From UBA946 sp031550725 (GTDB lineage Bacteria; Bacillota; Clostridia; Oscillospirales; Ruminococcaceae): a DNA stretch of 64,000 bases. Numbering within the stretch: position 1 is the stretch's first letter; each line of letters opens with the position of its first letter. The notes beneath the pieces are model-generated. The model saw only the letters and a program-made list of their open reading frames with translations, had not been told where the DNA came from and made no database searches. The DNA is taken from contig JAVBOH010000008.1 in assembly GCA_031550725.1 (NCBI GenBank), forward strand, positions 310,001 through 374,000, read 5' to 3'. The position numbers and the translations under genes are program-made. Positions 1 to 7,839 of the stretch are shown piece by piece.

Positions 1-1047
1 GCAAGGGTTCATCGCAGCAACAAGCATGAATGAGCATGGATATGTAACTGCACCTGATGCACGTGATATAGTAACAACCTTATCTTCAAGCGGCTGACGT
101 AAAAGCTCAAGTGTCGGACGAGCAAATTCTGCAAGCTCATCCAAAAAAAGCAAGCCGTTATGAGAAAGTGATATTTCCCCAGGCTTTGGTATTGAGCCGC
201 CGCCTGCAAGCCCCGCTGTTGAAATAGTATGATGAGGTGAGCGAAAAGGACGCATTGTGACAAGCGGTGAATTCTTGTCAATAAGTCCGCATATAGAATG
301 TATATTGGTAGTTTCTATTGACTCCTCGAAAGTCATTGCAGGCAGGATACCATTTAAGCGTTTTGCAAGCATGGATTTACCAGACCCTGGAGCACCAATC
401 ATAAGCACGTTATGTCCGCCAGCTGCCGCATATTCGAGTGCTTTTTTAGCAGCCTGCTGTCCTCTGACATCGGCAAAATCAAGTCCGTCAAAATATTCGG
501 TTGGCTTAACGGTATATTCAGTCTGTGGTGATAAAACATTATCTCCTGACAAATGGTCGATTAAATCAGCAGTATTTTTAATGCCAAAAATTTTTATACC
601 ATCAACAACGCTGGCTTCGTATGCATTTTCATATGGTACAAAAACCTGTTCAAATCCCTCTTTTTTCGCTAAAAGCACCATTGGCAAAACGCCATTTATC
701 GCACGAACATCACCATTCAAAGCGATTTCACCGATAAAAGCAGATTTCTTGATATCGCATTCTATTATATTAAGCACAGCCAAAAGTGCGGTAAAAATTG
801 CAAGGTCATGAACACTGCCTGATTTTTTCGTATCAGCAGGAGCAAGATTTATTACAACCTTTGAAATTGGAAACGCTATATTTGATGAACGAAGTGCTGA
901 ACGAATACGCTCACGGCTTTCCTTTACAACCGTATCAGCAAGTCCTATTATATCAAAAGCAGGAGTACCCTTGCTTGTTTCAATTTCGCAGTCAACGAGG
1001 AAAGCGTTAAGCCCAAACAACCCAAGACTGTTTATTTTTGCATACAT
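1..1047 (-). CDS. comM: Mg chelatase-like AAA ATPase, ComM/YifB family (3' end outside window)
   Basis: The first 349 residues of a roughly 510-residue protein are present; the gene runs off the left edge. It begins MYAKINSLGLFG and continues with the lon-protease-like N-terminal domain typical of YifB/ComM (GLADTVVKESRERIRSA). An AAA/Mg-chelatase domain follows, with Walker A GAPGSGKSMLAKRL, the PFRSPHHT motif, Walker B-like GLLFLDELAEF and the AAMNPC motif at the edge. ComM is known in other bacteria as a hexameric helicase for branch migration during natural transformation; whether this organism is transformable is not shown. The ATG at 1047 gives the family's N-terminus; a GGA lies about 13 bases upstream. 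It appears monocistronic here, read leftward away from the thrS terminator. Confidence 0.93.
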   Translation of the reverse strand, partial: MYAKINSLGLFGLNAFLVDCEIETSKGTPAFDIIGLADTVVKESRERIRSALRSSNIAFPISKVVINLAPADTKKSGSVHDLAIFTALLAVLNIIECDIKKSAFIGEIALNGDVRAINGVLPMVLLAKKEGFEQVFVPYENAYEASVVDGIKIFGIKNTADLIDHLSGDNVLSPQTEYTVKPTEYFDGLDFADVRGQQAAKKALEYAAAGGHNVLMIGAPGSGKSMLAKRLNGILPAMTFEESIETTNIHSICGLIDKNSPLVTMRPFRSPHHTISTAGLAGGGSIPKPGEISLSHNGLLFLDELAEFARPTLELLRQPLEDKVVTISRASGAVTYPCSFMLVAAMNPC

Positions 1048-1152
1048 ATATTGTAATCATTCCTTTTTATGTTAAAGATAATTACATTATATAATTATCT
1101 GTTATTGTCAGCATGGATATACACGTTATTGGGATAATAAATTACAATAAAT

Positions 1153-1221
1153 GTAGGGACACCATATATGGTGTCCGCCCCAAAACACGTATTTATCGGA
1201 CACGATATATCGTGTCCCTAC
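1153..1221. repeat. GTAGGG-ended double-hairpin repeat, copy A
   Basis: The 69-base element opens with GTAGGG and closes with CCCTAC. Each half is itself a palindrome (GGACACCATATATGGTGTCC on the left, GGACACGATATATCGTGTCC on the right), separated by a short unpaired spacer. The same architecture with unrelated inner sequence recurs at 59935-60007. It lies between thrS and comM. Function unknown; probably a dispersed non-coding repeat. Confidence 0.75.
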
Positions 1222-1235
1222 CCAAAGGTATTTTT

Positions 1236-1283
1236 AACAAAAATATGCTGTCACACCAAATAAAATTCGGTATGACAGCATAT
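1236..1283 (-). terminator. Rho-independent terminator of thrS
   Basis: Read on the minus strand, ATGCTGTCA and TGACAGCAT arms enclose a loop of about 20 bases and are followed by ATTTTTGTT. It lies just after the thrS stop codon at 1292. Confidence 0.8.
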
Positions 1284-1291
1284 GAATTATT

Positions 1292-3229
1292 TTACAATGC
1301 CTGCGTCTTATTCTCCAAATCAATCTTTGCCATAACATCATCAATAGCCATAGCGCCGAGGTCACCCTCTTTTCTTGAACGTAAAGAAATTGTATTTTCA
1401 GCAACTTCCTTGTCACCGATAATAAAGAAGTAAGGTACCTTTTCAAGCTGTGCCTGACGAATTTTATAACCAATACCCTCATTACGTCCATCAACCTCTG
1501 CACGAAGTCCTAGCCCCTCTAGTTTCTTCAAGAGGTCATAGGAATAATCAAGTGCACGGTCAGTTACAGGAAGAATACGAACCTGTTCTGGTGCTAGCCA
1601 TAATGGCAGTGCACCAGCAAACTTTTCAATGATAAGAGCTAAGGTACGCTCATAGCATCCAAGAGAAGTACGGTGGATAATATAAGGCTTGCGCTTAGTT
1701 CCATCAGTATCAATATATTCCATACCAAACTTTTCAGCTAGCAGCATATCAATCTGAATAGTGATAAGGGTATCCTCCTTGCCATGAACATTCTTAATCT
1801 GAATGTCAAGCTTAGGGCCATAGAAAGCAGCCTCATCAATACCAATTTCATAATCAAGACCTAAGTTGTCAAGGATATTGCCCATCAAATCCTGTGCTTC
1901 ATCCCACTGTTCAGCAGTACCCTCATACTTAGCAGTATTGTTAGGATCCCACTTAGAGAAACGGTAGGAAACATCATCCTTAAGGCCAACCTTTTCGAGC
2001 ATAAAGTTAGCAAGTTCCAAACAACCCTTGAATTCTTCTTCAAGCTGTTCAGGACGCAAAATTAAGTGTCCCTCGGAAATAGTGAATTGACGAACTCTGA
2101 TAAGACCATGCATCTCGCCGCTTTCTTCATTACGGAATAGGGTTGAAGTTTCACCCAAACGCATAGGCAGGTCACGATATGAACGCTGTCTGTTAAGGAA
2201 CACTTGATACTGGAAAGGACAAGTCATAGGACGAAGTGCAAATACTTCCTTGTCAGTTTCCTCATTGCCCAAAACAAACATACCGTCTTTATAATGGTCC
2301 CAGTGACCAGAAATTTTATATAAATCGGATTTAGCCATTAAAGGAGTTTTAGTTAAAAGGTATCCCCTTCTCTGCTCCTCATCCTCAACAAAACGCTGCA
2401 AAATCTGAATAACTCTTGCACCCTTTGGAAGAAGAATAGGCAAACCCTGTCCGATACTATCAACAGTAGTGAAATATTCAAGTTCACGACCAAGCTTGTT
2501 ATGGTCACGCTTTTTAGCCTCCTCAACCATAGCCAAATATGCTTCAAGTTCGCTAGCCTTAGGATAAGCAGTACCATAAATACGAGAAAGCTGTTTAGAC
2601 TTAGCGTCCCCACGCCAGTATGCACCAGTACAAGCTGTTAGCTTGAACGCTTTAATAGCAGTGTTCATAAGGTGTGGTCCTGCGCACAAGTCAGTGAAGT
2701 CACCCTGCTTATAGAATGAAATAGCCTCACCCTTGTCAGCGTGTTCTTTGCAAAGTTCAACCTTATAAGGCTCACCCATATCCTCAAGCATTTTAACAGC
2801 TTCATCAACTGGAAGTGAGAACTGTGAAATTTCAATAGCTTCTTTAGTGATTTTTTTCATCTCTGCTTCAATTTTAGAAAGGTCATCAGAAGTAAATGCA
2901 GGCTCAACATCAAAATCATAGTAAAAACCATTGTCGATAGCAGGGCCAATTGCAAGCTTTGCGTTTGGATATAGTCTTTTTACAGCCTGAGCCAAAATAT
3001 GTGATGCAGTATGCCAGTATGTTTTTTTGCCATCGATACTGTCAAAAGTCAATACCTCAAATTCACAATCACTGTCGATTATAGTGCGCAAATCGCACAC
3101 TGTGCCATTGATTTTAACGGAGCAAGCAGCCTTGTAAAGTCCTGCACCAATTCCTTTTACGATGTCTGCTGCGGACATTGCGTTTTCGATTTCACGGATA
3201 CTACCGTCTTTTAGTGTTAGTTTAATCAT
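1292..3229 (-). CDS. thrS: Threonyl-tRNA synthetase
   Basis: This class II aminoacyl-tRNA synthetase charges tRNA-Thr in the cytoplasm. The 645-residue length is normal. An N-terminal TGS domain (MIKLTLKDGSIREIE) is followed by the editing/second domain (HTASHILAQAVKRLYP, GPAIDNGFYYDF) and the catalytic core (ALRPMTCPFQYQVF, RLGETSTLFRNEESGEMHGLIRVRQFT, PYIIHRTSLGCYERT). A C-terminal anticodon-binding domain ends the protein. The ATG at 3229 follows a GAGGAG site 2 bases after the stop of the preceding membrane-protein gene. It is therefore the last gene of an operon whose only visible leader is the T-box about 2 kb upstream, so threonyl-tRNA charging probably controls all three genes. Confidence 0.97.
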   Translation of the reverse strand: MIKLTLKDGSIREIENAMSAADIVKGIGAGLYKAACSVKINGTVCDLRTIIDSDCEFEVLTFDSIDGKKTYWHTASHILAQAVKRLYPNAKLAIGPAIDNGFYYDFDVEPAFTSDDLSKIEAEMKKITKEAIEISQFSLPVDEAVKMLEDMGEPYKVELCKEHADKGEAISFYKQGDFTDLCAGPHLMNTAIKAFKLTACTGAYWRGDAKSKQLSRIYGTAYPKASELEAYLAMVEEAKKRDHNKLGRELEYFTTVDSIGQGLPILLPKGARVIQILQRFVEDEEQRRGYLLTKTPLMAKSDLYKISGHWDHYKDGMFVLGNEETDKEVFALRPMTCPFQYQVFLNRQRSYRDLPMRLGETSTLFRNEESGEMHGLIRVRQFTISEGHLILRPEQLEEEFKGCLELANFMLEKVGLKDDVSYRFSKWDPNNTAKYEGTAEQWDEAQDLMGNILDNLGLDYEIGIDEAAFYGPKLDIQIKNVHGKEDTLITIQIDMLLAEKFGMEYIDTDGTKRKPYIIHRTSLGCYERTLALIIEKFAGALPLWLAPEQVRILPVTDRALDYSYDLLKKLEGLGLRAEVDGRNEGIGYKIRQAQLEKVPYFFIIGDKEVAENTISLRSRKEGDLGAMAIDDVMAKIDLENKTQAL

Positions 3230-3231
3230 TT

Positions 3232-3834
3232 TTATTTCTCCTCAATAAAATTATTTTCTTCATATATCTCATTATTTTTTGTTTGTAACAAAATAAATTG
3301 TGATTTTTTATACTCCATATTAATCCAATGAAAACCCAGGATTATTGCAATAGTTATACAGACACAAATATCAAGACGTCCAAACAGTGCATGATTTATT
3401 CTGTTGTATATATTCGAATGGATATCAAATGTTATCATCAGCCACTCTAATATTCTTATAATAGCGGCAATACATAAACCATACGTTCCTGCATACCCAA
3501 GCAGTGCCCAAAGGGGTTTCCAGTTCTTAGGCAACTTATAAAAATTCCATCTATATCTATCAGGACGGTTAAAAAAAATTTGTGAATCATATTCTTTTAA
3601 ATTATTTACATCTGCTACAATTGTTTTGTAAATATCGAATGAATATTTGCAGCTCATAAAAACAAGCACAAATACAATTACATTTGCTGTTATTATTGCA
3701 CCCCAGCCAAGATGAAATACTGTAACTAATGGATTCGCTTCCATATTTAAATCAGGAGTGTTGTAAAACGTTAGCAATCCATCAGCAAGCATTAAAAAGA
3801 AATAAAGTAAAAATACACGCAATGATTTCTTCAT
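3232..3834 (-). CDS. Multi-spanning small membrane protein, unknown function
   Basis: About 200 residues starting MKKSLRVFLLYFFLMLADGLLTF. The ATG at 3834 is chosen over longer in-frame possibilities because GGAGGG lies 7 bases before it. About four hydrophobic segments are visible: residues ~5-25, 40-65, 100-130 and 155-175. The N-terminal part (LADGLLTFYNT...NPLVTVFHLGWG) resembles small DUF5658-type membrane proteins, but I do not recognise the family with certainty. It sits 25 bases after the subtilase gene and 2 bases before thrS, hence in the same T-box-headed transcript. A joint role with the upstream secreted protease is possible but only inferred from position. Confidence 0.75.
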   Translation of the reverse strand: MKKSLRVFLLYFFLMLADGLLTFYNTPDLNMEANPLVTVFHLGWGAIITANVIVFVLVFMSCKYSFDIYKTIVADVNNLKEYDSQIFFNRPDRYRWNFYKLPKNWKPLWALLGYAGTYGLCIAAIIRILEWLMITFDIHSNIYNRINHALFGRLDICVCITIAIILGFHWINMEYKKSQFILLQTKNNEIYEENNFIEEK

Positions 3835-3859
3835 GTCATATCCCTCCATTAAGGTATAA

Positions 3860-5224
3860 TCACATATTCGTAAGTTCTTCCATAAGTTTTTCAGGGTTAA
3901 GCAATTTACCATTATAAGTCTTGTCACCACGGACAATTTCCTGTGGAATACCAGTCTTTAAAGCAGTCTCCCAGAAAAGCTCAGGGGTAATGTCATTTTT
4001 CACCTGACAAGCCATTGCATAAACACCTGCGAGATAAGGTATCATTGTGCTCCAGCCGCCATGTGCTGAAAACATATAGTTATCATTTGCGGTTGGAAAT
4101 GCAGATGTCCTTGATGATAATGGTATTAAAAGCATTTCACCTGAAAAATTCTTGTTGAATGTATCTTCATAATATGATACAAAACTATCAATATGAGAAT
4201 TCATATTTACCCAGTCATCCCATTTATATTGGCTGTATGATGCGAAATCGTCTGGGTCAGAATATGCGTCTTTACATAAACCATATGCCCAAAAATTATA
4301 CGTTTCAAACAAATTGTCGGAAATAACGAATATACCCTCATCCTTTGCATTTTTGACAGCCTTTTCCATAGCAGCATATCCAGCATGCTCAGGTGCCCAT
4401 CCTGCTGATATAGATAAAACTCGGATTTTTTCATCCTCAGGCAAAAGCTTGTTAAGTTCAACAATTCTTTCGACAGACTTTGCATATTGGGTAAAATCAA
4501 TAATCCTTGTATCATCAACCACGCCGACATTCTGGCTTGCTATAAAATAAATATTAGCCTCTGGTGCAGTGCCAATGTCCTTACCTGCTAAAATTGAAGT
4601 AACCAAAGCACCATGAAATTCTATATCACCATTGCTTCCTTGTTCATAATAATATTTTAATCGGTCAGCATATTGCTCATGACTTGCAAGCAGCGCATAA
4701 TCGATTATAGAAATATTAACACCTTTGCCTGTTATACCCTTGCTATGAAGCGACTTTATATTAAGCCCAGGATTTTTACCATTTTCCATTATAACATCAG
4801 GTTCAAAACCATTCGGCAGCTTGTCAGACCATATAGTGTCACTGGTAAATTCAATAAACTTAAATTCATCATACAATTCAGAAAGGTCAAAATCACTCAA
4901 GTCGCTGTATCTAAAAAAATAAGTGTTATAAGATTTTATAGTTTCTGAAATATCAGTTGGTTTAGATATTAAAAAAGAAAAGTCAGCTGGAATTATTCGA
5001 AAATCCATTCCATCAAGTGTTACCGGCTCGGTTGGCTCATTTGGGTCAAATAATGTAGCAGAGATTTCGGGTGTCGTAACATCTGTGGTAATCTCAGTTA
5101 CATCGGTATTTTCGGTAGTCTGAATATCCACCGTTTCGGTGTTTTCTGTCGTAACTGATGTATTACCATTACATGCCGTGAGCAAAATAGCCATAATAAT
5201 ACTAATAATTAACGCTTTTTTCAT
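3860..5224 (-). CDS. Subtilase-like (S8) serine protease, lipoprotein
   Basis: The protein has 454 residues counted from ATG 5224, which is preceded by AGAGGAGG with 8-base spacing; a longer reading would start inside the terminator stem. A lipobox (ILLTAC) follows a short hydrophobic signal, and then comes a Thr/Glu-rich linker (residues ~20-70). The S8 triad can be read by alignment to family motifs: Asp175 in SIIDYALLASH, His204 in EFHGALVTSILAG, Ser392 in GGWSTMIPYLAGV. The usual GTSMAxP is replaced by GWSTMIP and the usual HGTHV by HGALV, so it is a divergent subtilase whose activity is not certain. It is exported and anchored to the outer membrane face. It is the first gene behind a threonine T-box, ahead of thrS. 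Confidence 0.87.
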   Translation of the reverse strand: MKKALIISIIMAILLTACNGNTSVTTENTETVDIQTTENTDVTEITTDVTTPEISATLFDPNEPTEPVTLDGMDFRIIPADFSFLISKPTDISETIKSYNTYFFRYSDLSDFDLSELYDEFKFIEFTSDTIWSDKLPNGFEPDVIMENGKNPGLNIKSLHSKGITGKGVNISIIDYALLASHEQYADRLKYYYEQGSNGDIEFHGALVTSILAGKDIGTAPEANIYFIASQNVGVVDDTRIIDFTQYAKSVERIVELNKLLPEDEKIRVLSISAGWAPEHAGYAAMEKAVKNAKDEGIFVISDNLFETYNFWAYGLCKDAYSDPDDFASYSQYKWDDWVNMNSHIDSFVSYYEDTFNKNFSGEMLLIPLSSRTSAFPTANDNYMFSAHGGWSTMIPYLAGVYAMACQVKNDITPELFWETALKTGIPQEIVRGDKTYNGKLLNPEKLMEELTNM

Positions 5225-5239
5225 AACAATACCCTCCTC

Positions 5240-5551
5240 TAATATTTCCATTATAATACAAAAAATCCCTTGCACAACAAAAACAGTTATGCAAGGGACG
5301 AATTATATCGTGGTTCCACCCGAATTTATATACATATAGTATATTTAATTTTAAACATACCAACAGTATACCTCAAAGCTTTATAACGCAAGCCAGCCGT
5401 TGTTTATTAAACACGCTCAAAGGTGGTGTGCAAATTATTCTAATCCAAATTCGCTTTCAGCCTAATGGCGAATTCTCTCTGATGAATTTATTGAATAAAA
5501 TGCCTTCCTAATCAATGCTTTTAAATATTAAAATCATCACTTTTATATATT
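5240..5551 (-). promoter_or_regulatory. T-box riboswitch leader (threonine specifier)
   Basis: On the minus strand the leader contains a stem I with AGAGAGAA and a later CACACCACCTTTGAGCG segment. Both possible specifier triplets there (5427-5425 and 5424-5422) read ACC, a threonine codon. The conserved T-box bulge sequence GGGTGGAACCACG lies at 5321-5309. A terminator follows (5298-5260). The threonine specifier agrees with thrS as the third gene downstream. The first gene after the leader, however, is the protease lipoprotein. Confidence 0.92.
5260..5298 (-). terminator. T-box expression-platform terminator
   Basis: TCCCTTGCA and TGCAAGGGA arms are followed by a T-run on the minus strand. 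Known T-box logic is that uncharged tRNA favours the alternative antiterminator and so relieves this stop. Confidence 0.85.
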
Positions 5552-5557
5552 AAAAAC

Positions 5558-5586
5558 ATGATACCACTATTTTCGAGTTTTGTCAA
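5558..5586 (-). promoter_or_regulatory. Promoter of the T-box/protease/thrS operon
   Basis: TTGACA (5586-5581), a 17-base spacer and TATCAT (5563-5558), read leftward. The transcript would start near 5551, at the beginning of the T-box leader. Confidence 0.8.
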
Positions 5587-5650
5587 CCGTCTTTTTTAAC
5601 AGTGAAAAAGTAGTTTCATTATGAAATAGTATCAAATTATACAATATTCC

Positions 5651-5820
5651 TTGACAATTTAAACGTTTTATATTAAAATAGATATTGAGCCATAGTTTCT
5701 TGATGTATGGAATGTTTTGGCATCTTTAAGAAACTGCTTTGAATTATATATTGGTGTCATGCTCATTTTGTTTTGAGCAGGATGATGATATAAATTTTGC
5801 TCTATTTTTTTATTGCTTCT
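5651..5820 (+). ncRNA. Candidate small structured RNA upstream of rny
   Basis: A near-consensus promoter (TTGACA 5651-5656, 17-base spacer, TAAAAT 5674-5679) leads into about 125 bases with no plausible gene. The predicted transcript has an AGTTTCTTGATG/CATCTTTAAGAAACT hairpin and a TGCTCA/TGAGCA hairpin within TTATAT/ATATAA arms. An outer GAGC/GCTC pairing ends in a run of seven Ts. I could not match it to a known RNA family. The middle GAGC can pair with either flanking GCTC, so alternative folds exist. Confidence 0.4.
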
Positions 5821-6190
5821 AGGTTAATAGAAGGTTTTCATATATTTTTATTTTATTTCCCGAATTGTCTGTATTTATCTGCCTTTTATATTATATGTAT
5901 TTTATATTTACATAGATTTTGCAGATGTAACTACTGTCTGTATGGGATACTTATTGTATTCATTATAGTATATGTACGAGCCTATTTGTTATACAATTTG
6001 TCGTCTTGATAAAAAGATATACAAAATGTATATTTATCTGATAACCGTTTTTAAATGGTTCGAAGTATACTTTCGTGAAAAATTAATGGGGTAAGTGTTT
6101 ATTTTAATAAAGCTTAATATCCTAAGGCTATTAAAATTGAAAATTGAAAATCGAAATTTAACCTTCTGAAGTGATTATTACATTTTATCA
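5820..6190. other. AT-rich intergenic stretch before rny
   Basis: No convincing gene. Small palindromes are visible near 6044-6075 (AACCGTTTTTAAATGGTT, CGAAGTATACTTTCG). The only open frame (5797-6009) has an extreme Tyr/Ile/Leu composition and no ribosome binding site. Confidence 0.5.
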
Positions 6191-6204
6191 GGAGGTATAA
6201 AAAA

Positions 6205-7767
6205 TTGGAACCGATAACTATTATTGTCGGCATTGTGGCACTGATAATTGGTGTTGCTAGCGGCGGTGCGGTTATGTTCAAGATGGGCATTAAACACCGA
6301 AAGACACAGGCGGAAGCCGCAATTGGTTCAGCAGAAAAAGAGGCTGAGCGAATTGTTGAAGATGCGAAAAAAGAAGCTGATAACCAAAAGAAAATTGCTT
6401 TAGTTGAGGCGAAGGATGAAATCCACAAAAGACGTAATGAGCTCGAAAAGGAATCAAAGGAGCGCAGAAATGAAATTTCTCGTCAGGAACGCCGTATTCA
6501 GCAAAAGGAAGAGAACCTTGACAAAAAGAATGACAACATTGAGAAAAAGGAAGAACAGCTTCAGAAAAAACTCAAGACTGCTGATGAAAAACTTGAGGAT
6601 GCTGAAAAAATCAAAAAATCACAAATGGAAATTCTAGAGAGAATTTCTCAGTTTACTATGGAACAGGCTAAGGAGCATTTATTAATGATGCTTGAAAACG
6701 AGCTTGCACATGAAAAGGCACTTAAAATCCAGAGCTATGACCAGCAGCTTAAGGATGAATGTGAAGAAAAGGCAAGAGATCTTATTTCACTTGCGATTTC
6801 AAAGTGTTCTGCTGATCAGGTTTCAGAAACTGCTGTTTCAGTTGTGCCGCTGCCTAATGACGAAATGAAGGGTCGTATTATCGGCCGTGAGGGCAGAAAT
6901 ATCCGTACTCTTGAAACACTTACTGGTGTTGACCTTATTATCGATGATACTCCTGAAGCTATCACACTTTCCTGCTTTGATCAGGCAAGGCGTGAGGTTG
7001 CAAGGATTGCTCTTGAAAAGCTTATCGCTGACGGCCGTATTCATCCATCCCGAATTGAAGAAATGGTTGACAAAGCAAGACGTGAGGTTGAGCTTAAGAT
7101 TAAGCAGGAGGGTGAACGTGCCGTCCTTGAAACTAATGTACACGGTTTGAACCATGAGCTTGTTCGCTTGATTGGACGTTTACGATACAGAACTTCTTAC
7201 AGACAGAATGTTCTTAACCACTCAATTGAAGTTGCTCATTTGGCTGGTATTATGGCATCAGAGCTTGGTATTGATGCTAATCTTGCAAGACGTGCAGGAC
7301 TTCTTCACGATATTGGTAAGGCTTTGTCCTATGAGATTGAAGGCTCACATGTTCAGATTGGTGTTGATGTCTGCCGTAAATACAAGGAAAACCCTGATGT
7401 TATTCATGCTATTGAGGCTCACCATGGTGATGTTGAAACTAAGACAGTTGTAGCTGCACTTGTGCAAGCTGCCGATGCTATTTCAGCTGCAAGGCCAGGG
7501 GCTAGAAGTGAAAACTATGAAAACTACATCAAGCGTCTGCAAAAGCTTGAAGAAATCTGCACATCCTACGAGGGTGTTGAAAAGTCCTTTGCCATTCAGG
7601 CAGGACGTGAAGTTCGTATTATGGTATTCCCTGATCAGATTAATGACGAGAAGATGGTACTTGTTGCTCGTGAAATCGCTCAGAGAATTGAAAATGAAAT
7701 GGATTATCCTGGACAGATTAAGGTGCACTTACTTCGTGAAAGCAGAGCGATAGAATACGCTAAGTAA
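6205..7767 (+). CDS. rny: Ribonuclease Y
   Basis: This membrane-anchored endoribonuclease initiates mRNA decay and takes part in RNA processing in Bacillota. The 520-residue length is typical. One N-terminal membrane helix (ITIIVGIVALIIGVASGGAV) is followed by a long charged coiled coil (residues ~30-200). A KH domain comes next (GRIIGREGRNIRTLETLTGVDLIIDDTPEAI), then an HD domain with HDIGKA near residue 368 and EAHHGD. The start is TTG at 6205, fixed by AGGAGG 9 bases upstream and by the family N-terminus. It is transcribed rightward and closed by a terminator at 7783. Confidence 0.97.
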   Translation: MEPITIIVGIVALIIGVASGGAVMFKMGIKHRKTQAEAAIGSAEKEAERIVEDAKKEADNQKKIALVEAKDEIHKRRNELEKESKERRNEISRQERRIQQKEENLDKKNDNIEKKEEQLQKKLKTADEKLEDAEKIKKSQMEILERISQFTMEQAKEHLLMMLENELAHEKALKIQSYDQQLKDECEEKARDLISLAISKCSADQVSETAVSVVPLPNDEMKGRIIGREGRNIRTLETLTGVDLIIDDTPEAITLSCFDQARREVARIALEKLIADGRIHPSRIEEMVDKARREVELKIKQEGERAVLETNVHGLNHELVRLIGRLRYRTSYRQNVLNHSIEVAHLAGIMASELGIDANLARRAGLLHDIGKALSYEIEGSHVQIGVDVCRKYKENPDVIHAIEAHHGDVETKTVVAALVQAADAISAARPGARSENYENYIKRLQKLEEICTSYEGVEKSFAIQAGREVRIMVFPDQINDEKMVLVAREIAQRIENEMDYPGQIKVHLLRESRAIEYAK

Positions 7768-7782
7768 TATTACGTTTATTTT

Positions 7783-7815
7783 AACCCTGCGTATAGATAG
7801 TGCGCAGGGTTTTAT
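7783..7815 (+). terminator. Terminator after rny
   Basis: AACCCTGCG and CGCAGGGTT arms are followed by TTATATTT. Confidence 0.8.
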
Positions 7816-7839
7816 ATTTACTTTTAGGAGTTGATTTGC

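Noticed and set aside
257..811. Plus-strand open frame of 184 codons at the left end
   Set aside because: It is the antisense of the ComM/YifB gene, whose minus-strand translation shows clear AAA motifs.
5797..6009. 70-codon hydrophobic open frame between the T-box and rny
   Set aside because: No ribosome binding site, extreme Tyr/Ile/Leu composition expected of AT-rich DNA, and it overlaps the end of the candidate RNA.
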